Notes: generated from the letters alone by a model not told the origin. 64,000 nucleotides of DNA from an uncultured Porphyromonadaceae bacterium (GCA_949285425.1 CASEAJ010000044.1:1-64000); one strand, 5' to 3'; shown: positions 8,199-17,475, counted from the first letter of the stretch. A program made the numbers and translations.

Positions 8199-8956
8199 GA
8201 TGAAGCCTTTTTTTGCATGATTCGTGCTAACTTGTATTTTAGGAATGACGATTTGGCCAAAGTGGTTGCGATAATCCAGCCGTAGTATCCATCGAGTATT
8301 CCTAATTTGAGTATATATGCCCTGAAGAAACGGAATCCGCCTTTTATGTAGGGTGTAATCGGTGCGATGAATGATTTCTTACGGGCAACAATTTCCGCAT
8401 TCAACGTTGCATATTTTTTTTCTTTTATTTGATGTTCTTGTATGGTGGTACAAGTATAATGGTGCAATTCTCCTTTTAGTCGTTTGGGTTTTTCGTCGGG
8501 AATTAATTTTATGGATTCATGTACACTGCGAGGAATCCAATTTGTCTTTTCCTTGTTAAACAGGCGAATGTGTCTGTCCGGATACCATTCTCCATGTTTA
8601 ATAGGTTTCCCGCAATAGATGTTCAGGATGTTTATGATATAATATGAACTGCAGAATTTATCCTGCTTTAGTTTCATTATGCTGTCATGCAGTTCTTTGG
8701 AAACTTCTTCATCGGCATCCAGCGAAAGGATATAGTCGTATTGCGCTTGTAGAGCGGCATACAATTTCTGTTCTCCGTACCCGTTGAAAGGATGTTGGAG
8801 GATACGTGCATGATATTTTTTACAAATATCTATTGTATTGTCGGTAGAAAACGAATCAACGATGAGAATCTCATCGGCTATACCATCAACCGAGCGTAAG
8901 CAACGTTCTATGTTACGCTCTTCATTATAAGTTATTATTGTAACAGATAGTTTCAA
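8195..8956 (-). CDS. GT2 glycosyltransferase, WaaE/KdtX type
   Basis: The 253-residue protein starts with the GT2 nucleotide-sugar fold SVTIITYNEERNIERCLRS, shows DEILIVDSFSTDNT and the metal-binding LSLDADEEV, and ends with a short amphipathic region (GGFRFFRAYILKLGILDG) typical of lipopolysaccharide core glucosyltransferases of the WaaE family. The only plausible start is a TTG at 8954-8956, 6 bp after the stop of the gene upstream; the next in-frame ATG would remove the catalytic fold. It overlaps the ligase gene by 4 bp. The sugar is unknown. Confidence 0.88.
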   Translation of the reverse strand: MKLSVTIITYNEERNIERCLRSVDGIADEILIVDSFSTDNTIDICKKYHARILQHPFNGYGEQKLYAALQAQYDYILSLDADEEVSKELHDSIMKLKQDKFCSSYYIINILNIYCGKPIKHGEWYPDRHIRLFNKEKTNWIPRSVHESIKLIPDEKPKRLKGELHHYTCTTIQEHQIKEKKYATLNAEIVARKKSFIAPITPYIKGGFRFFRAYILKLGILDGYYGWIIATTLAKSSFLKYKLARIMQKKASS

Positions 8957-8962
8957 GGTGCT

Positions 8963-9838
8963 TTATTTTAAAAAAGTTTTTGTTAAAGGGCCTGTTATTC
9001 CTTTTCTATAATCCGAGATTCCTTTTAGCATGAACCTCAGTTTGACCCACTTGTTTCTGTTATCGTACAAAATTACTCTTTTAAATTGCTTTCGGAAACG
9101 GTGTCGGAATAATTTTTTGTATTTCGGATACAATTGAGCCATGTAGAGGGTATTGCGTGCAATATAATATCGCCGGATGGGATTGTGATCATCAAATGTT
9201 TTCTTTAGTCCGAGAATTCTTACAGGAACACAGGCATCGCCCAAATAGTGGTTCAGCAGGACTGTATTGACCATGACCACCAAAAAACCTTTTTCGTTGG
9301 CACGATAGCAGAATTCATCATCTACAAGGTCAATGAAAAATTCATCCCTGAACCGTCCGATTTGACGGTAAGCATCGAGCGAAAGCAGGTTGCCCGAGGT
9401 CATGACACTGTTTTCTTGTGTGTAATCTCCCTTCCATTTGCGTTTGTTCTTTGCTTCATTGTCATAATGATGCAGGGGTGAGAAGATGGCGGTTTTGTCA
9501 AAAAACTCATATGAATTTGCTTTTTCAACCAGTTCCGACACCCCGTTTTCGTTGAAATGACTGTCTTGGTCCATGGTCAGAACCCATTCGGCACCGTTTT
9601 CAATGGCAGATAAGCAACCTTGATTCAAGGCCGTGGCGATGCCCAGGTTTTTTTTGTTGGGCAAGTAAAGAATGTCGGCAGATGGAAAATGGCTCAACAA
9701 ATGTGAATTGTCGGCGGAAGAATTGTCCACAATAATCAGTTTCTCAACCTCATAGATGTAGCTTTTGGTTGCATTTATGTTCTCTTGTGTCGGGTTGTAC
9801 CACACAACGATGCCAAAGAGTTTTTCTTTTCGAATCAT
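8963..9838 (-). CDS. GT2 glycosyltransferase, rhamnosyltransferase-like
   Basis: The 291-residue GT2 enzyme opens with FGIVVWYNPTQENI and IIVDNSSADN, has GIATALNQGC and the metal site VLTMDQDSHF, and continues with the FFIDLVDDEFCYRANEKG acceptor motif seen in rhamnosyltransferases such as WbbL and RfbF-like proteins. The C-terminal part is basic (RHRFRKQFKR) and probably lies on the inner membrane. It is 6 bp upstream of the WaaE-like gene and 5 bp downstream of the GT4 gene. dTDP-rhamnose could be supplied by the rfb genes at 51.6-55.8 kb, which is inference. Confidence 0.87.
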   Translation of the reverse strand: MIRKEKLFGIVVWYNPTQENINATKSYIYEVEKLIIVDNSSADNSHLLSHFPSADILYLPNKKNLGIATALNQGCLSAIENGAEWVLTMDQDSHFNENGVSELVEKANSYEFFDKTAIFSPLHHYDNEAKNKRKWKGDYTQENSVMTSGNLLSLDAYRQIGRFRDEFFIDLVDDEFCYRANEKGFLVVMVNTVLLNHYLGDACVPVRILGLKKTFDDHNPIRRYYIARNTLYMAQLYPKYKKLFRHRFRKQFKRVILYDNRNKWVKLRFMLKGISDYRKGITGPLTKTFLK

Positions 9839-9843
9839 AGTGA

Positions 9844-10956
9844 CTATTTTAAATAGATTTTCATGAGATGATTCATGATTTTCTCATCAGTAAAATTATC
9901 TGCAAAGTTCTTTCCTTGCGATATCATATGTTCTCTCAGTGCGGTATCTGTCAGGGTTCTTTTCAGTGCAGAGGCCAATTCTTCCGCATTTTGCGGGTTT
10001 ACGTACAAAGAGTCGGGGCCGCCTGCTTCCCGGAAACAACTGCCGGAGGAGGTGATGACGGGAGTCCCGACACACAGAGCTTCTAAAATGGGAATTCCGA
10101 ATCCTTCAAATATCGAAGGGTAGACAAAAACCGACGCCATGCTGTATATGGCGGGCAGGTCACAACTTGGGGCGTTGTGAATGAACAGAATCTGTTGGTT
10201 CAACTTCCATTTGTCTATGAGCGATTCCAGTTCTTTCTTGTAGTCGGTGGGAGAACCTATGATTACGAGAGGCATGTCAATGTTTCCGATGTGGAGTGCC
10301 TCGATGATTCTCCCTGCATTTTTCCGTTTCTCTATGGCTCCGACATTGAGTATGAAATTTTCCGGAAGCCGGTATTTGCTACGGACTTCTTCCTTTTGTT
10401 CTTGGCTGACGGGGTCTCTGAATATCTGGTTGCAGCCTTGATATACGATATCTATTTTCTGTTCATCCGCATGGAAGAACTCGACCAGGTCTTCCTTTGT
10501 CTGCCGGCTTATGGCGATAATTTTATCGGCGGTTTTGCAAGCATGGATGTTTTTCCGGATGAAAATGCTGCGGTAGGTTTTTGAATACAGTTGCGGATAG
10601 CGCATGAAGATGGCATCGTGCATGGTGACAATGCGCTGGACTTGGGTCTTTTCTATTCCCCAGGGCAGTTCTTGGCTCAGACCATGGTAAATGTCTATGT
10701 TCAGCGATTTTATTTCGGCACACATTCCGCGGCTTCTCCAAAGACTGGGGAAAAGCTTTCCGGCAAGACTGCGGGGAGTGACTTCGAGGTTGTTTGGCTG
10801 CATCGGGAACGCGATGTTGTTCCTGCTCTGCGGATTGAACAGGAAGTAGTTGTGTTCTGGATGGAACGTGTTGAACAGGCGGATGACATCGCGGCTGTAG
10901 TTCCCCAGTCCGCGGCTGTTGTGAAAGGCCCTTTTGGCATCAAAAGCGATATTCAT
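9844..10956 (-). CDS. GT4-family glycosyltransferase
   Basis: The 370-residue protein has the two Rossmann-like halves of a GT-B enzyme. The N-half carries FDAKRAFHNSRGLGNYSRDV, the glycine-rich acceptor loop; the C-half carries LNVGAIEKRKN and FEGFGIPILEALCVGTPVI, the retaining GT4 donor-binding motif with the EX7E-like acid pair. Mannosyl- and galactosyltransferases of core and O-chain synthesis look like this. Spacing to neighbours is 3-5 bp on both sides, so it is certainly part of the cluster operon. Confidence 0.9.
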   Translation of the reverse strand: MNIAFDAKRAFHNSRGLGNYSRDVIRLFNTFHPEHNYFLFNPQSRNNIAFPMQPNNLEVTPRSLAGKLFPSLWRSRGMCAEIKSLNIDIYHGLSQELPWGIEKTQVQRIVTMHDAIFMRYPQLYSKTYRSIFIRKNIHACKTADKIIAISRQTKEDLVEFFHADEQKIDIVYQGCNQIFRDPVSQEQKEEVRSKYRLPENFILNVGAIEKRKNAGRIIEALHIGNIDMPLVIIGSPTDYKKELESLIDKWKLNQQILFIHNAPSCDLPAIYSMASVFVYPSIFEGFGIPILEALCVGTPVITSSGSCFREAGGPDSLYVNPQNAEELASALKRTLTDTALREHMISQGKNFADNFTDEKIMNHLMKIYLK

Positions 10957-10959
10957 CTC

Positions 10960-11793
10960 TTATTCGGTTATTTTGTTGATTCCATAAGGAGTGAATGCTC
11001 CGTCTCTTTTTTTGTTTTCTTCCACCAAGGCCATGTTGGGCTCGTACAGTGTGTCGAAGTGTTTGTGGAAGACGTGATATTGGGTGACCAGATGCTTTTT
11101 GCTGACGGGGTAAACACCCGTTTTTCTCAACCGGTTGTCCAAGTCGACATCTTCTCCGAATCCAGGATAGACGAAACGTTCGTCAAATCCGTTTACGGCC
11201 AGCAGGTCTTTCTTCCACAATGAAAAGTTGCATCCCCAAAACCCCCTTGTTTTGTCTTTGACAAACAGCCGGCGGATGATTTTGTTCCGTATGCGAATCA
11301 TGTTTTCAATGTGTGTGGGTTGTTTGTCGAACAGCGTTTCCTTCAATAGCGGGAAAAAAGCCCTGTGGTCGAGATATCCGTTTTTTATGGTGGTTTTGTT
11401 CAGTTTTTGTGAAACTTTTTGGGTCAGCATGACTCTTCGTCCGCTGATGACCTGTTTTTCCTTCCGGTTTTCCAGATGTTCCTGTATGAATTTCGGATGC
11501 GGAATGCAGTCTCCATCGATGAAAATGAGGTAGTCGCATTCGGAGGCGGTTACGGCTTTATTCAGGATGGCGTTTTTCCTCCATCCTTTGTCTTCGTGCC
11601 ACACATGTTTTATGGGGAACGGGTATTTCTCTTTCAGCTCGTTCAGTTTTGCGACGGTATCTTCGTTCGACCCGTCGTCCGCGACAATCACTTCAAAGTT
11701 TTTGCAGGTTTGCCGTTCCAGGGCTATGAAGATATATTCCAACAACTCTATTTTGTTGTAGAAGGATATGATGAGGCTGACGGTAGGCTTCAT
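10960..11793 (-). CDS. GT2 glycosyltransferase with galactosyltransferase-like C-terminal region
   Basis: A 277-residue enzyme with the GT2 start TVSLIISFYNKIELLEYIF, VIVADDGSNEDT, the metal motif IFIDGDCIPH and the acceptor motif GFWGCNFSLWKKDLLAVNGFDE, in which the tryptophan-glycine-cysteine-asparagine run and FGEDVDLDNRL resemble chondroitin synthase or GT27-like C-terminal domains. I chose the ATG at 11793, which overlaps the upstream stop as TAATG; an ATG at 11802 is the alternative and adds three residues. Donor sugar unknown. Confidence 0.86.
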   Translation of the reverse strand: MKPTVSLIISFYNKIELLEYIFIALERQTCKNFEVIVADDGSNEDTVAKLNELKEKYPFPIKHVWHEDKGWRKNAILNKAVTASECDYLIFIDGDCIPHPKFIQEHLENRKEKQVISGRRVMLTQKVSQKLNKTTIKNGYLDHRAFFPLLKETLFDKQPTHIENMIRIRNKIIRRLFVKDKTRGFWGCNFSLWKKDLLAVNGFDERFVYPGFGEDVDLDNRLRKTGVYPVSKKHLVTQYHVFHKHFDTLYEPNMALVEENKKRDGAFTPYGINKITE

Positions 11794-12680
11794 TAAAAAC
11801 ATGATTTTATTCGTTTGACAAACTGGTTCAGTTTTTCTGTGCCCGACAATGTTTTTTCGGGAATTCTTTCGGTTGCCTCGCTACCGATGTTCAGGTACTT
11901 CTTCATGAATGTTTTGGCCGAGATACCCCATTTAAGGGTAAAAGTCTTGTAGCCTTTGTTCTTCTTTATCCGTCCTGTCGACTTGCAACCGAAATGATAG
12001 ACCAGACTGTCGCCCTTGCCCTTGAATATGCGGACACCCATTTCCCACAGTTTGCGCGATAGGTCCGGGTCCGAATACATGCCGGGCGAAAACTCAATGC
12101 TCATTCCTCCGACCAGGTCCCAGCAGTCCATGTGTACAATGTTGGGTGGCCAGGTGCTTCCGTTCCAGTCAGCCCGGAAAAGGGTGGAATAGTCTTTCAG
12201 CAGTTTGTCTTCCCGAAAACTTGACAGGTCGCTTCCGTAGTCGGCATGCACCACGGCCGGGTTGTTGCCGGCCGGTTCGACCATGGTCGCCGACAGCATG
12301 AATTCCTTGTGGCCGATTTTTTTTATTTCTTCCATGAGCGAACGGTCCCACCCGGGCAGGAAATACATGTCATCGTTGGCATAGACCATGTATTCGGTGT
12401 CTATCAACTTACGGCAGACATTCAGTGCGTAGCAGATGCCGATGTTTTTCGTTGAATGTACGTAGTCAATGTCCTGTTCGCCCGCGACCCATTCGGCGGT
12501 GCCATCGGTGCCTTCGTTGACGATGACGATAATCTGATGGCTGAAACTTGAATTCTGCCGTATGCTTTTAATGCAAAGCCGGAGATAATCCAGGTTGTTC
12601 CACGATGGGATAACTATGGAAAACTGGCGTTTTCGGTCAACGTCGGTGGTTCTTTTATGTGTACGGATACCTTCGAGCAT
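11793..12680 (-). CDS. GT2 glycosyltransferase
   Basis: The 295-residue protein has a leading basic stretch (about 1-18) and then the GT2 fold: FSIVIPSWNNLDYLRLCIKS, IIVIVNEGTDGT, KNIGICYALNVC and the metal site VYANDDMYFLPGW. A later DCWDLVGGMS and PGMYSDPDLSRKLWEMG form the acceptor half. It is coupled to the next gene through a TAATG overlap. The N-terminal extension before the fold is longer than in its neighbours. Donor and acceptor are not predictable. Confidence 0.86.
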   Translation of the reverse strand: MLEGIRTHKRTTDVDRKRQFSIVIPSWNNLDYLRLCIKSIRQNSSFSHQIIVIVNEGTDGTAEWVAGEQDIDYVHSTKNIGICYALNVCRKLIDTEYMVYANDDMYFLPGWDRSLMEEIKKIGHKEFMLSATMVEPAGNNPAVVHADYGSDLSSFREDKLLKDYSTLFRADWNGSTWPPNIVHMDCWDLVGGMSIEFSPGMYSDPDLSRKLWEMGVRIFKGKGDSLVYHFGCKSTGRIKKNKGYKTFTLKWGISAKTFMKKYLNIGSEATERIPEKTLSGTEKLNQFVKRIKSCF

Positions 12681-12704
12681 GGGTGTGTCTTGTTTCTTTT
12701 TGTT

Positions 12705-13433
12705 TTACAAACGGTAGTTTTTTGAAAAGCCGGCTATGTATTTTTCTATCTCGTGCAATACCTTGTCTTTGTCTTCGTGCATTGCCGAGGCATATTCTGC
12801 CGCCAGTCTGCCGATGATGTCCTTGTTTTCGGATATGCGTTTGAAGTTTCTGTACCTTTGCCGGGCCGACAGTTGTTTTGAAAACCGGGCCCTGTTGATG
12901 TCGACAAGCATGAATTTGTACTGTTCTCCTTCCTGTTTTGTCAGAATGTTGCCCGGCGACAGGTCTTTCTGCAGAATGCCCTTCTTGTGCAGGTCGGCTA
13001 CAAGCCGGGCGAGCGACCGGATAAAGACATCGTCCGCATCTTTGCCAAGCATTTGGCTGCGTATTTCAGAATAGTCCTTTTCGAAAATGGATACATAGTA
13101 CGAACGGTTCAGCAGTCCTCCCTCTTTCTCTTCGATGTATGCTACAGGTTCGGGTGTCGGAATGCCGTTCCCGAGCATTTTCAAGGCATGTTTGTAGGAC
13201 CGTTCGGCTTTGCTTGCCCGGAAGAATCCATAGATGATGCGGTTGATGAATATGGGTTTTCTGAAACTTTTCACTATAAGGTCCAGACCTTCCGTGTGGT
13301 AGGCTTTAAGTTCGTTGCGGGCTTTGTATATGGTTGTGCCCTGTCGTTCGAACACTTCCGGCAGGGAGCGTACGAACGGTTCGAGCGATTTGTACTTGTC
13401 TTGTATAACGTATGTGTGGTGTCCCGTCTGCAT
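12705..13433 (-). CDS. WaaP/Kdo-kinase-like lipopolysaccharide kinase
   Basis: The 242-residue protein is a small kinase-fold enzyme of the InaA/WaaP/KdkA class that phosphorylates inner-core sugars. A conserved lysine lies in LIVKSFRKP (about residue 60), and the catalytic loop reads LHKKGILQKDLSPGNIL, with catalytic aspartate and metal asparagine. The loop normally has histidine where this protein has glutamine (ILQKDL). LVDINRARF takes the place of DFG. It is the first gene of the minus-strand cluster, so core phosphorylation and sugar addition are probably coexpressed. The -7 box is at 13447-13454. Confidence 0.82.
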   Translation of the reverse strand: MQTGHHTYVIQDKYKSLEPFVRSLPEVFERQGTTIYKARNELKAYHTEGLDLIVKSFRKPIFINRIIYGFFRASKAERSYKHALKMLGNGIPTPEPVAYIEEKEGGLLNRSYYVSIFEKDYSEIRSQMLGKDADDVFIRSLARLVADLHKKGILQKDLSPGNILTKQEGEQYKFMLVDINRARFSKQLSARQRYRNFKRISENKDIIGRLAAEYASAMHEDKDKVLHEIEKYIAGFSKNYRL

Positions 13434-13446
13434 TGTATCTTTTTTG

Positions 13447-13454
13447 CAAACATA
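13447..13454 (-). promoter_or_regulatory. -7 box heading the lipopolysaccharide cluster
   Basis: Minus-strand TATGTTTG lies 13 bp before the kinase ATG; an imperfect -33 (CTTG) is 20 bp upstream. It would drive all seven genes from 13433 down to 6927. Confidence 0.55.
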
Positions 13455-13985
13455 CGCAAAAAAGGAGAAGTAAGCAAGAAAATGCTTCCGAACCCTTTCC
13501 GGCTGTCCGGCCGCTTGCGGAGGGGTCGTAATGAACGGATTTTTTCTCGGTCGTATGCTTTTGTTTCCCGTCTTTACCGTCAGGGAAAACGTATTATAAC
13601 ATGTGGCAATGAACGCTCAAAAGAACAAACGATAACTCCTGTTTCTCAATTGAATTGTTTGGCTAAGTGGCTCAATATAAGGTACATTTTTCTCCGCCTT
13701 TTCCGGTGAGCCGGAAAATCGGCCTGTAGAAGCCGCCCGAAGGCCTGTTGTGTGAGCGAAGCGAGTTCAGGCATTCAGGCTTCGCAAGGACGGGTTTTTC
13801 CGTGCGAAGCGGGCACAGCGGCGGCGTTCTTTGCTTCGTTTCTTTCGCTGCAGAAAGAAATGAAGTCGGGGTCGCAGGGGCGGACAGCCCCTTTGCAGTC
13901 TGCCTTATTCGTCAAAAGGTATGTTTTATGATGCGTTTTCCCCGTCTTTACCGCACAGGTTTGTGTCTTTGGCAGCAGATGTTTT

Positions 13986-14073
13986 ACGACCCACGGTGGT
14001 GGGTTGTATAACTCACCACCGTGGGTTATATAACTCATGGTCTTGGGTCGTACGACTCACCACCGTGGGTCGT
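13986..14073. repeat. 22-bp periodic inverted-repeat array B (four units)
   Basis: Four exactly abutting 22-bp units start at 13986, 14008, 14030 and 14052. Left arms are ACGACCCAC, ATAACTCAC, ATAACTCAT, ACGACTCAC; cores are GGTG, CACC, GGTC, CACC; right arms are GTGGGTTGT, GTGGGTTAT, TTGGGTCGT, GTGGGTCGT. Arms within a unit are near-complementary, and arms that meet at a junction also match (TTAT with ATAA, TCGT with ACGA). It lies about 100 bp past the end of rodA. Confidence 0.9.
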
Positions 14074-14174
14074 AGAATTTGTGCGGGAAAAAAGCAAAAC
14101 ATGCGCTTGCGGAATGGTGAAATATTCCGCAAATGCAGAAAAAACAGGTTGAAGGTTACCGCAGGAGGGTGTGT

Positions 14175-15653
14175 TCAGCGCAGCCGGTCGCCTCGCGAGG
14201 CATCCAGGCGCAGCAGGATGAACAGCAGCACCGTGAAGGCCCAAAGCGATGAGCCTCCATAGCTGAAGAACGGCAGCGGAATGCCGATGACAGGCATCAG
14301 CCCGATGACCATGCCGATGTTGACCATGAGGTGGAAAAAGAAGATGGAGACGACGCAGTAGCCGTAAATGCGGTTGAACGCATCGCGCTGACGTTCGGCA
14401 ATGTGTATGAGCCTTAGCAGCAGGGTGGCATACAGGCACAGCAGTCCGGCCGCTCCCACAAATCCGAACTCCTCGCCCACGGTGCAGAAAATGAAGTCGG
14501 TGTCTTGTTCGGGCACGTATTTCAGTTTCGTCTGTGTGCCGTTGAGGAATCCTTTGCCGGCAAATCCTCCCGAGCCGATGGCTATTTTTGACTGGGCTAC
14601 GTTGTAGCCGGCTCCGCTAGGGTCGTCCTCCATGTTCAGCACGATTTTGATGCGGGTTTGCTGGTGTGGTTTCAGCACGGCGTTGAACAGGTAGTCGGCC
14701 GCGAAGCAGAACATCAGTGCCGCGGCGATGAACAGGGTTATGTTGCGCGTTATCTTCGAATGGCGTATATAGGCGATGATCGCCCAGTACACACAGCTTG
14801 CAGCGACGAATGCGCCCAGCACGTAGTTGTAGCTCACCGTCTTCCACAGGTTGATGGCGAATGTGCCCAGTGCGGTGACGGCCAGTGCGGCAAGGAACCA
14901 GAGCGTCTCTCGCTTGAACTTGCGGAGGAAGAAGGCATGGTACAGCTCGATGAGCAGCAGGATGGTCAGTGCCGTGAGCATGCCCAGGTCGCTGGCACCC
15001 TCTTGCAGGGGCACCGTGCCGAAGCGGACGATGATGATGAACAGCAGTACGGCCAGCACGCCCGAAAGCAGTACCAGCCCGCTCATGCCTTCGCGGTAGA
15101 ACACCAGCAGGAAGGCGGCGAACACCAGTGCCGAGCCGGTTTCCTTTTGCAGGATGATGAGGCAGAAGGGGACGAACAGCAGCAACATGGCCGGAATCAT
15201 GTCGCGTCCGTCGAAGGCTTTCCGGTGTACCGACAGGTAGCGCGACACGGCCAGCGCAGTGGCTATTTTGGCCAGTTCGGCCGGCTGGAAACTGACCGGT
15301 CCGAGCACAATCCACGACCGCGAGCCCTTGATGTCGGGCACGAAAGGCAGGTTGGCAATCCCCCCTACGATGGTGATGACCAGCAGCAGCATGACCGCTA
15401 TGTAGATGAAGTTGCTGATGAGGCTGTCGTATATCTTGTAGTCGGTCAGCAGAATGGTGCCGGCCAGCATGAACGCGGTGAGTATCCACACAAACTGTTT
15501 TCCGGCACGGTTGTCGAAGCTGAAAATGGATGACTGGTCGAAGTCGTAGCTGGCTCCGTATATGCTGAGCCAACCGCATATCACCAGTACGAGGTACATG
15601 ATGACGGCGGGCCAGTCAATGCCTTTGCGTATGTCAGTCTCTCTTGATAACAT
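14175..15653 (-). CDS. rodA: Rod-shape SEDS peptidoglycan polymerase RodA
   Basis: The 492-residue protein is a SEDS-family glycosyltransferase that makes glycan strands from lipid II with PBP2. SEDS marks are FQPAELAKIATALAVSRY, the ILQKETGSAL region and the closing NIGMVIGLMPVIGIPLPFFS with YGGSS. About ten TM helices are visible. It is longer than E. coli RodA (370) because of extra hydrophobic sequence around residues 205-325, common in Bacteroidetes homologues. It overlaps the mrdA 3-prime end by 20 bp and is last in the mre operon. Confidence 0.95.
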   Translation of the reverse strand: MLSRETDIRKGIDWPAVIMYLVLVICGWLSIYGASYDFDQSSIFSFDNRAGKQFVWILTAFMLAGTILLTDYKIYDSLISNFIYIAVMLLLVITIVGGIANLPFVPDIKGSRSWIVLGPVSFQPAELAKIATALAVSRYLSVHRKAFDGRDMIPAMLLLFVPFCLIILQKETGSALVFAAFLLVFYREGMSGLVLLSGVLAVLLFIIIVRFGTVPLQEGASDLGMLTALTILLLIELYHAFFLRKFKRETLWFLAALAVTALGTFAINLWKTVSYNYVLGAFVAASCVYWAIIAYIRHSKITRNITLFIAAALMFCFAADYLFNAVLKPHQQTRIKIVLNMEDDPSGAGYNVAQSKIAIGSGGFAGKGFLNGTQTKLKYVPEQDTDFIFCTVGEEFGFVGAAGLLCLYATLLLRLIHIAERQRDAFNRIYGYCVVSIFFFHLMVNIGMVIGLMPVIGIPLPFFSYGGSSLWAFTVLLFILLRLDASRGDRLR

Positions 15654-17475
15654 CTTGGTTGGTGACGGTATTGACCACGTGGTCGAACAGGGTTGTCCGC
15701 TTTATGGTGTTGAATAAGTATTGTTCTGTCATAAGTGTGGCTATGGGCATGGCGTAGCTTGCTCCGAAGCCTGCGTTTTCCACGACCACGGCAATGGCTA
15801 TCTGCGGGTTTTCAAGGGGTGCGAAGCCGAAAAACAGTGCGTGGTCCTTGCCGTGCGGGTTTTGCACCGTTCCTGTCTTGCCGCCCATTTCAAGTTCGGG
15901 CACCCGGTAGTATTTTCCGGTGACCGTGTTTTCGAGCACCCGCTTCATGCCCTCTTTCACCACGGGGAAATGTTCGGGAGCCACATCCACCCGGTGTGTG
16001 CGCAGGGCCAGCGAGTCGGCCTTGTTCAGGTGGGGGGTGACGTAGTATCCTTCGTTGGCAATGGTTGCGGCCACATTGGCCAGCTGCAGGGGAGTGACCA
16101 GCAGTTCGCCTTGTCCGATGGAGAGCGAGCGGACGGTGAGTGCCCTCCAGCTGTCTTTCCCGTATATTTTGTTGTAAAGGCCTTGCGAGGGAACATATCC
16201 GCTCAGTTGTTCGTAAATGTCGGTGTCGGGTATTTTGCTGCCCAGACCGAAGCTGCGCACCTTGTTTTCCCACGTGCTGTATTTCTGCTTGAACGTTTCG
16301 TTGTTTGCTCCGTATCCGTCCAGCTCGAGTGTGTTGCGGTAGGCTTGCCAGAAGTAGGGATTGCAGCTTTGCTCTATGGCATCGTACACATCGGCAGGGC
16401 TTTTGTGGGTGTGCGTGCACTTGATGGGACGCGATTCGCGCCCCTGGCATGAGAACAGGGTGTGCGGGGTGATGCCTCCCATGTCCAGGCAAATGAGGGC
16501 CTGTATGATTTTGAAGGTCGACCCCGGTGAGTATTGTGCTTGTGTGGCCCGGTTGAGCAGAGGTTTCAGGGTGTCGCCTGCCAGTTGCGAATAGCTTTTC
16601 GAGCGTTCGCGTCCGACCAGCAGGCCGGGGTCGAAGGTCGGGCTCGACACCATGGCCAGTATTTCGCCGGTTGCGGGTTCTATGGCTACGATGCTGCCCA
16701 TTTTGCCGGTCATTAGGGTTTCTCCCAGCCTTTGCAGGTTGATGTCGAGCGAGAGGGTAATGTTCTTTCCGGCTTTGGGGGCAATGTCCTTTTCCCCATC
16801 TTCGTATTTCCCTTTGATGCGTCCGCGTGCATCGCGCAGCAGAATTTCAGTTCCTTTTTCTCCCCGCAGTTCTTTTTCGTAGACGTATTCAATGCCGTCG
16901 CGTCCGGAATAATCTCCCTGCTTGTAGAAATTGTCTTCTTCCAGCTGCCGTGCCGACACTTCGCCGATGCTGCCCAGCACGTGTGCCGCGTTCGGGTAGG
17001 TGTATTCGCGGAGGGTGCGGTTTTGTACGTAGAATCCAGGGAACTTATAGCTTGACTGCATGAACGAGGCCACATCCTGCATTTCGAGTTGCGACATGAA
17101 CGTTTGCGGCGTGTATGAGGAATATCCCCGGTTCTTGCGCCGGTTTTTTATGTCTTTCATGCGTGTGTCGAAATAGGCTTTGTCAATGCCCAGCGTGCGG
17201 CACAGTTCGAGGGTGTCGAGTTGTCTCACTTCGCGCATGATGACCGTAATGTCGTATGCCGGCTTGTTGTATACGAGCAGCTGGCCGTTGCGGTCGTATA
17301 TGAGTCCGCGTGGAGCAAAAAGCGTTTTGCGCAGCAGGGCGTTGTTTTCGGCCCCTTCCTTGTATTTTGTTTCAATGACCTGCAGTGAAAACAGCCGGAT
17401 GATGTAGATGAATATGATGGCAACCACAATGGCTCCAACGACATATTTTCTGTTTTGATACGGATCGTTCAGCAT
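15634..17475 (-). CDS. mrdA: Penicillin-binding protein 2 (elongation transpeptidase)
   Basis: This 613-residue class B PBP has one N-terminal membrane anchor (residues 11-28), a dimerisation/pedestal domain, and a transpeptidase domain with SXXK at SPGSTFKI (acyl-serine), SXN at EQSCNPYF and KTG at GGKTGTVQNPHG. It cross-links peptidoglycan in the lateral wall together with RodA, next door. Length is ordinary. It follows mreD by 6 bp and overlaps rodA by 20 bp, so expression is tightly coupled. Confidence 0.96.
   Translation of the reverse strand: MLNDPYQNRKYVVGAIVVAIIFIYIIRLFSLQVIETKYKEGAENNALLRKTLFAPRGLIYDRNGQLLVYNKPAYDITVIMREVRQLDTLELCRTLGIDKAYFDTRMKDIKNRRKNRGYSSYTPQTFMSQLEMQDVASFMQSSYKFPGFYVQNRTLREYTYPNAAHVLGSIGEVSARQLEEDNFYKQGDYSGRDGIEYVYEKELRGEKGTEILLRDARGRIKGKYEDGEKDIAPKAGKNITLSLDINLQRLGETLMTGKMGSIVAIEPATGEILAMVSSPTFDPGLLVGRERSKSYSQLAGDTLKPLLNRATQAQYSPGSTFKIIQALICLDMGGITPHTLFSCQGRESRPIKCTHTHKSPADVYDAIEQSCNPYFWQAYRNTLELDGYGANNETFKQKYSTWENKVRSFGLGSKIPDTDIYEQLSGYVPSQGLYNKIYGKDSWRALTVRSLSIGQGELLVTPLQLANVAATIANEGYYVTPHLNKADSLALRTHRVDVAPEHFPVVKEGMKRVLENTVTGKYYRVPELEMGGKTGTVQNPHGKDHALFFGFAPLENPQIAIAVVVENAGFGASYAMPIATLMTEQYLFNTIKRTTLFDHVVNTVTNQDVIKRD

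Larger units (their letters stand above)
13434..14174. other. 741-bp intergenic region with hairpins and array B
   Basis: Between rodA (ends 14175) and the kinase gene (starts 13433). Besides the -7 box and array B it holds three strong hairpins: GCTTCGCA/TGCGAAGC near 13775-13806, TTCTTTC/GAAAGAA near 13840-13860, and GGGGC/GCCCC near 13879-13893. The hairpin block looks like a degenerate intergenic repeat of the kind that yields spurious ORFs in Bacteroidetes; an 87-codon minus-strand frame here spans both hairpins and array and is not credible. Confidence 0.55.

Noticed and set aside
13775-14038. 87-codon minus-strand ORF in the rodA-kinase gap
   Set aside because: It runs through hairpins and array B; its residues are dictated by repeats, so it is not a gene.
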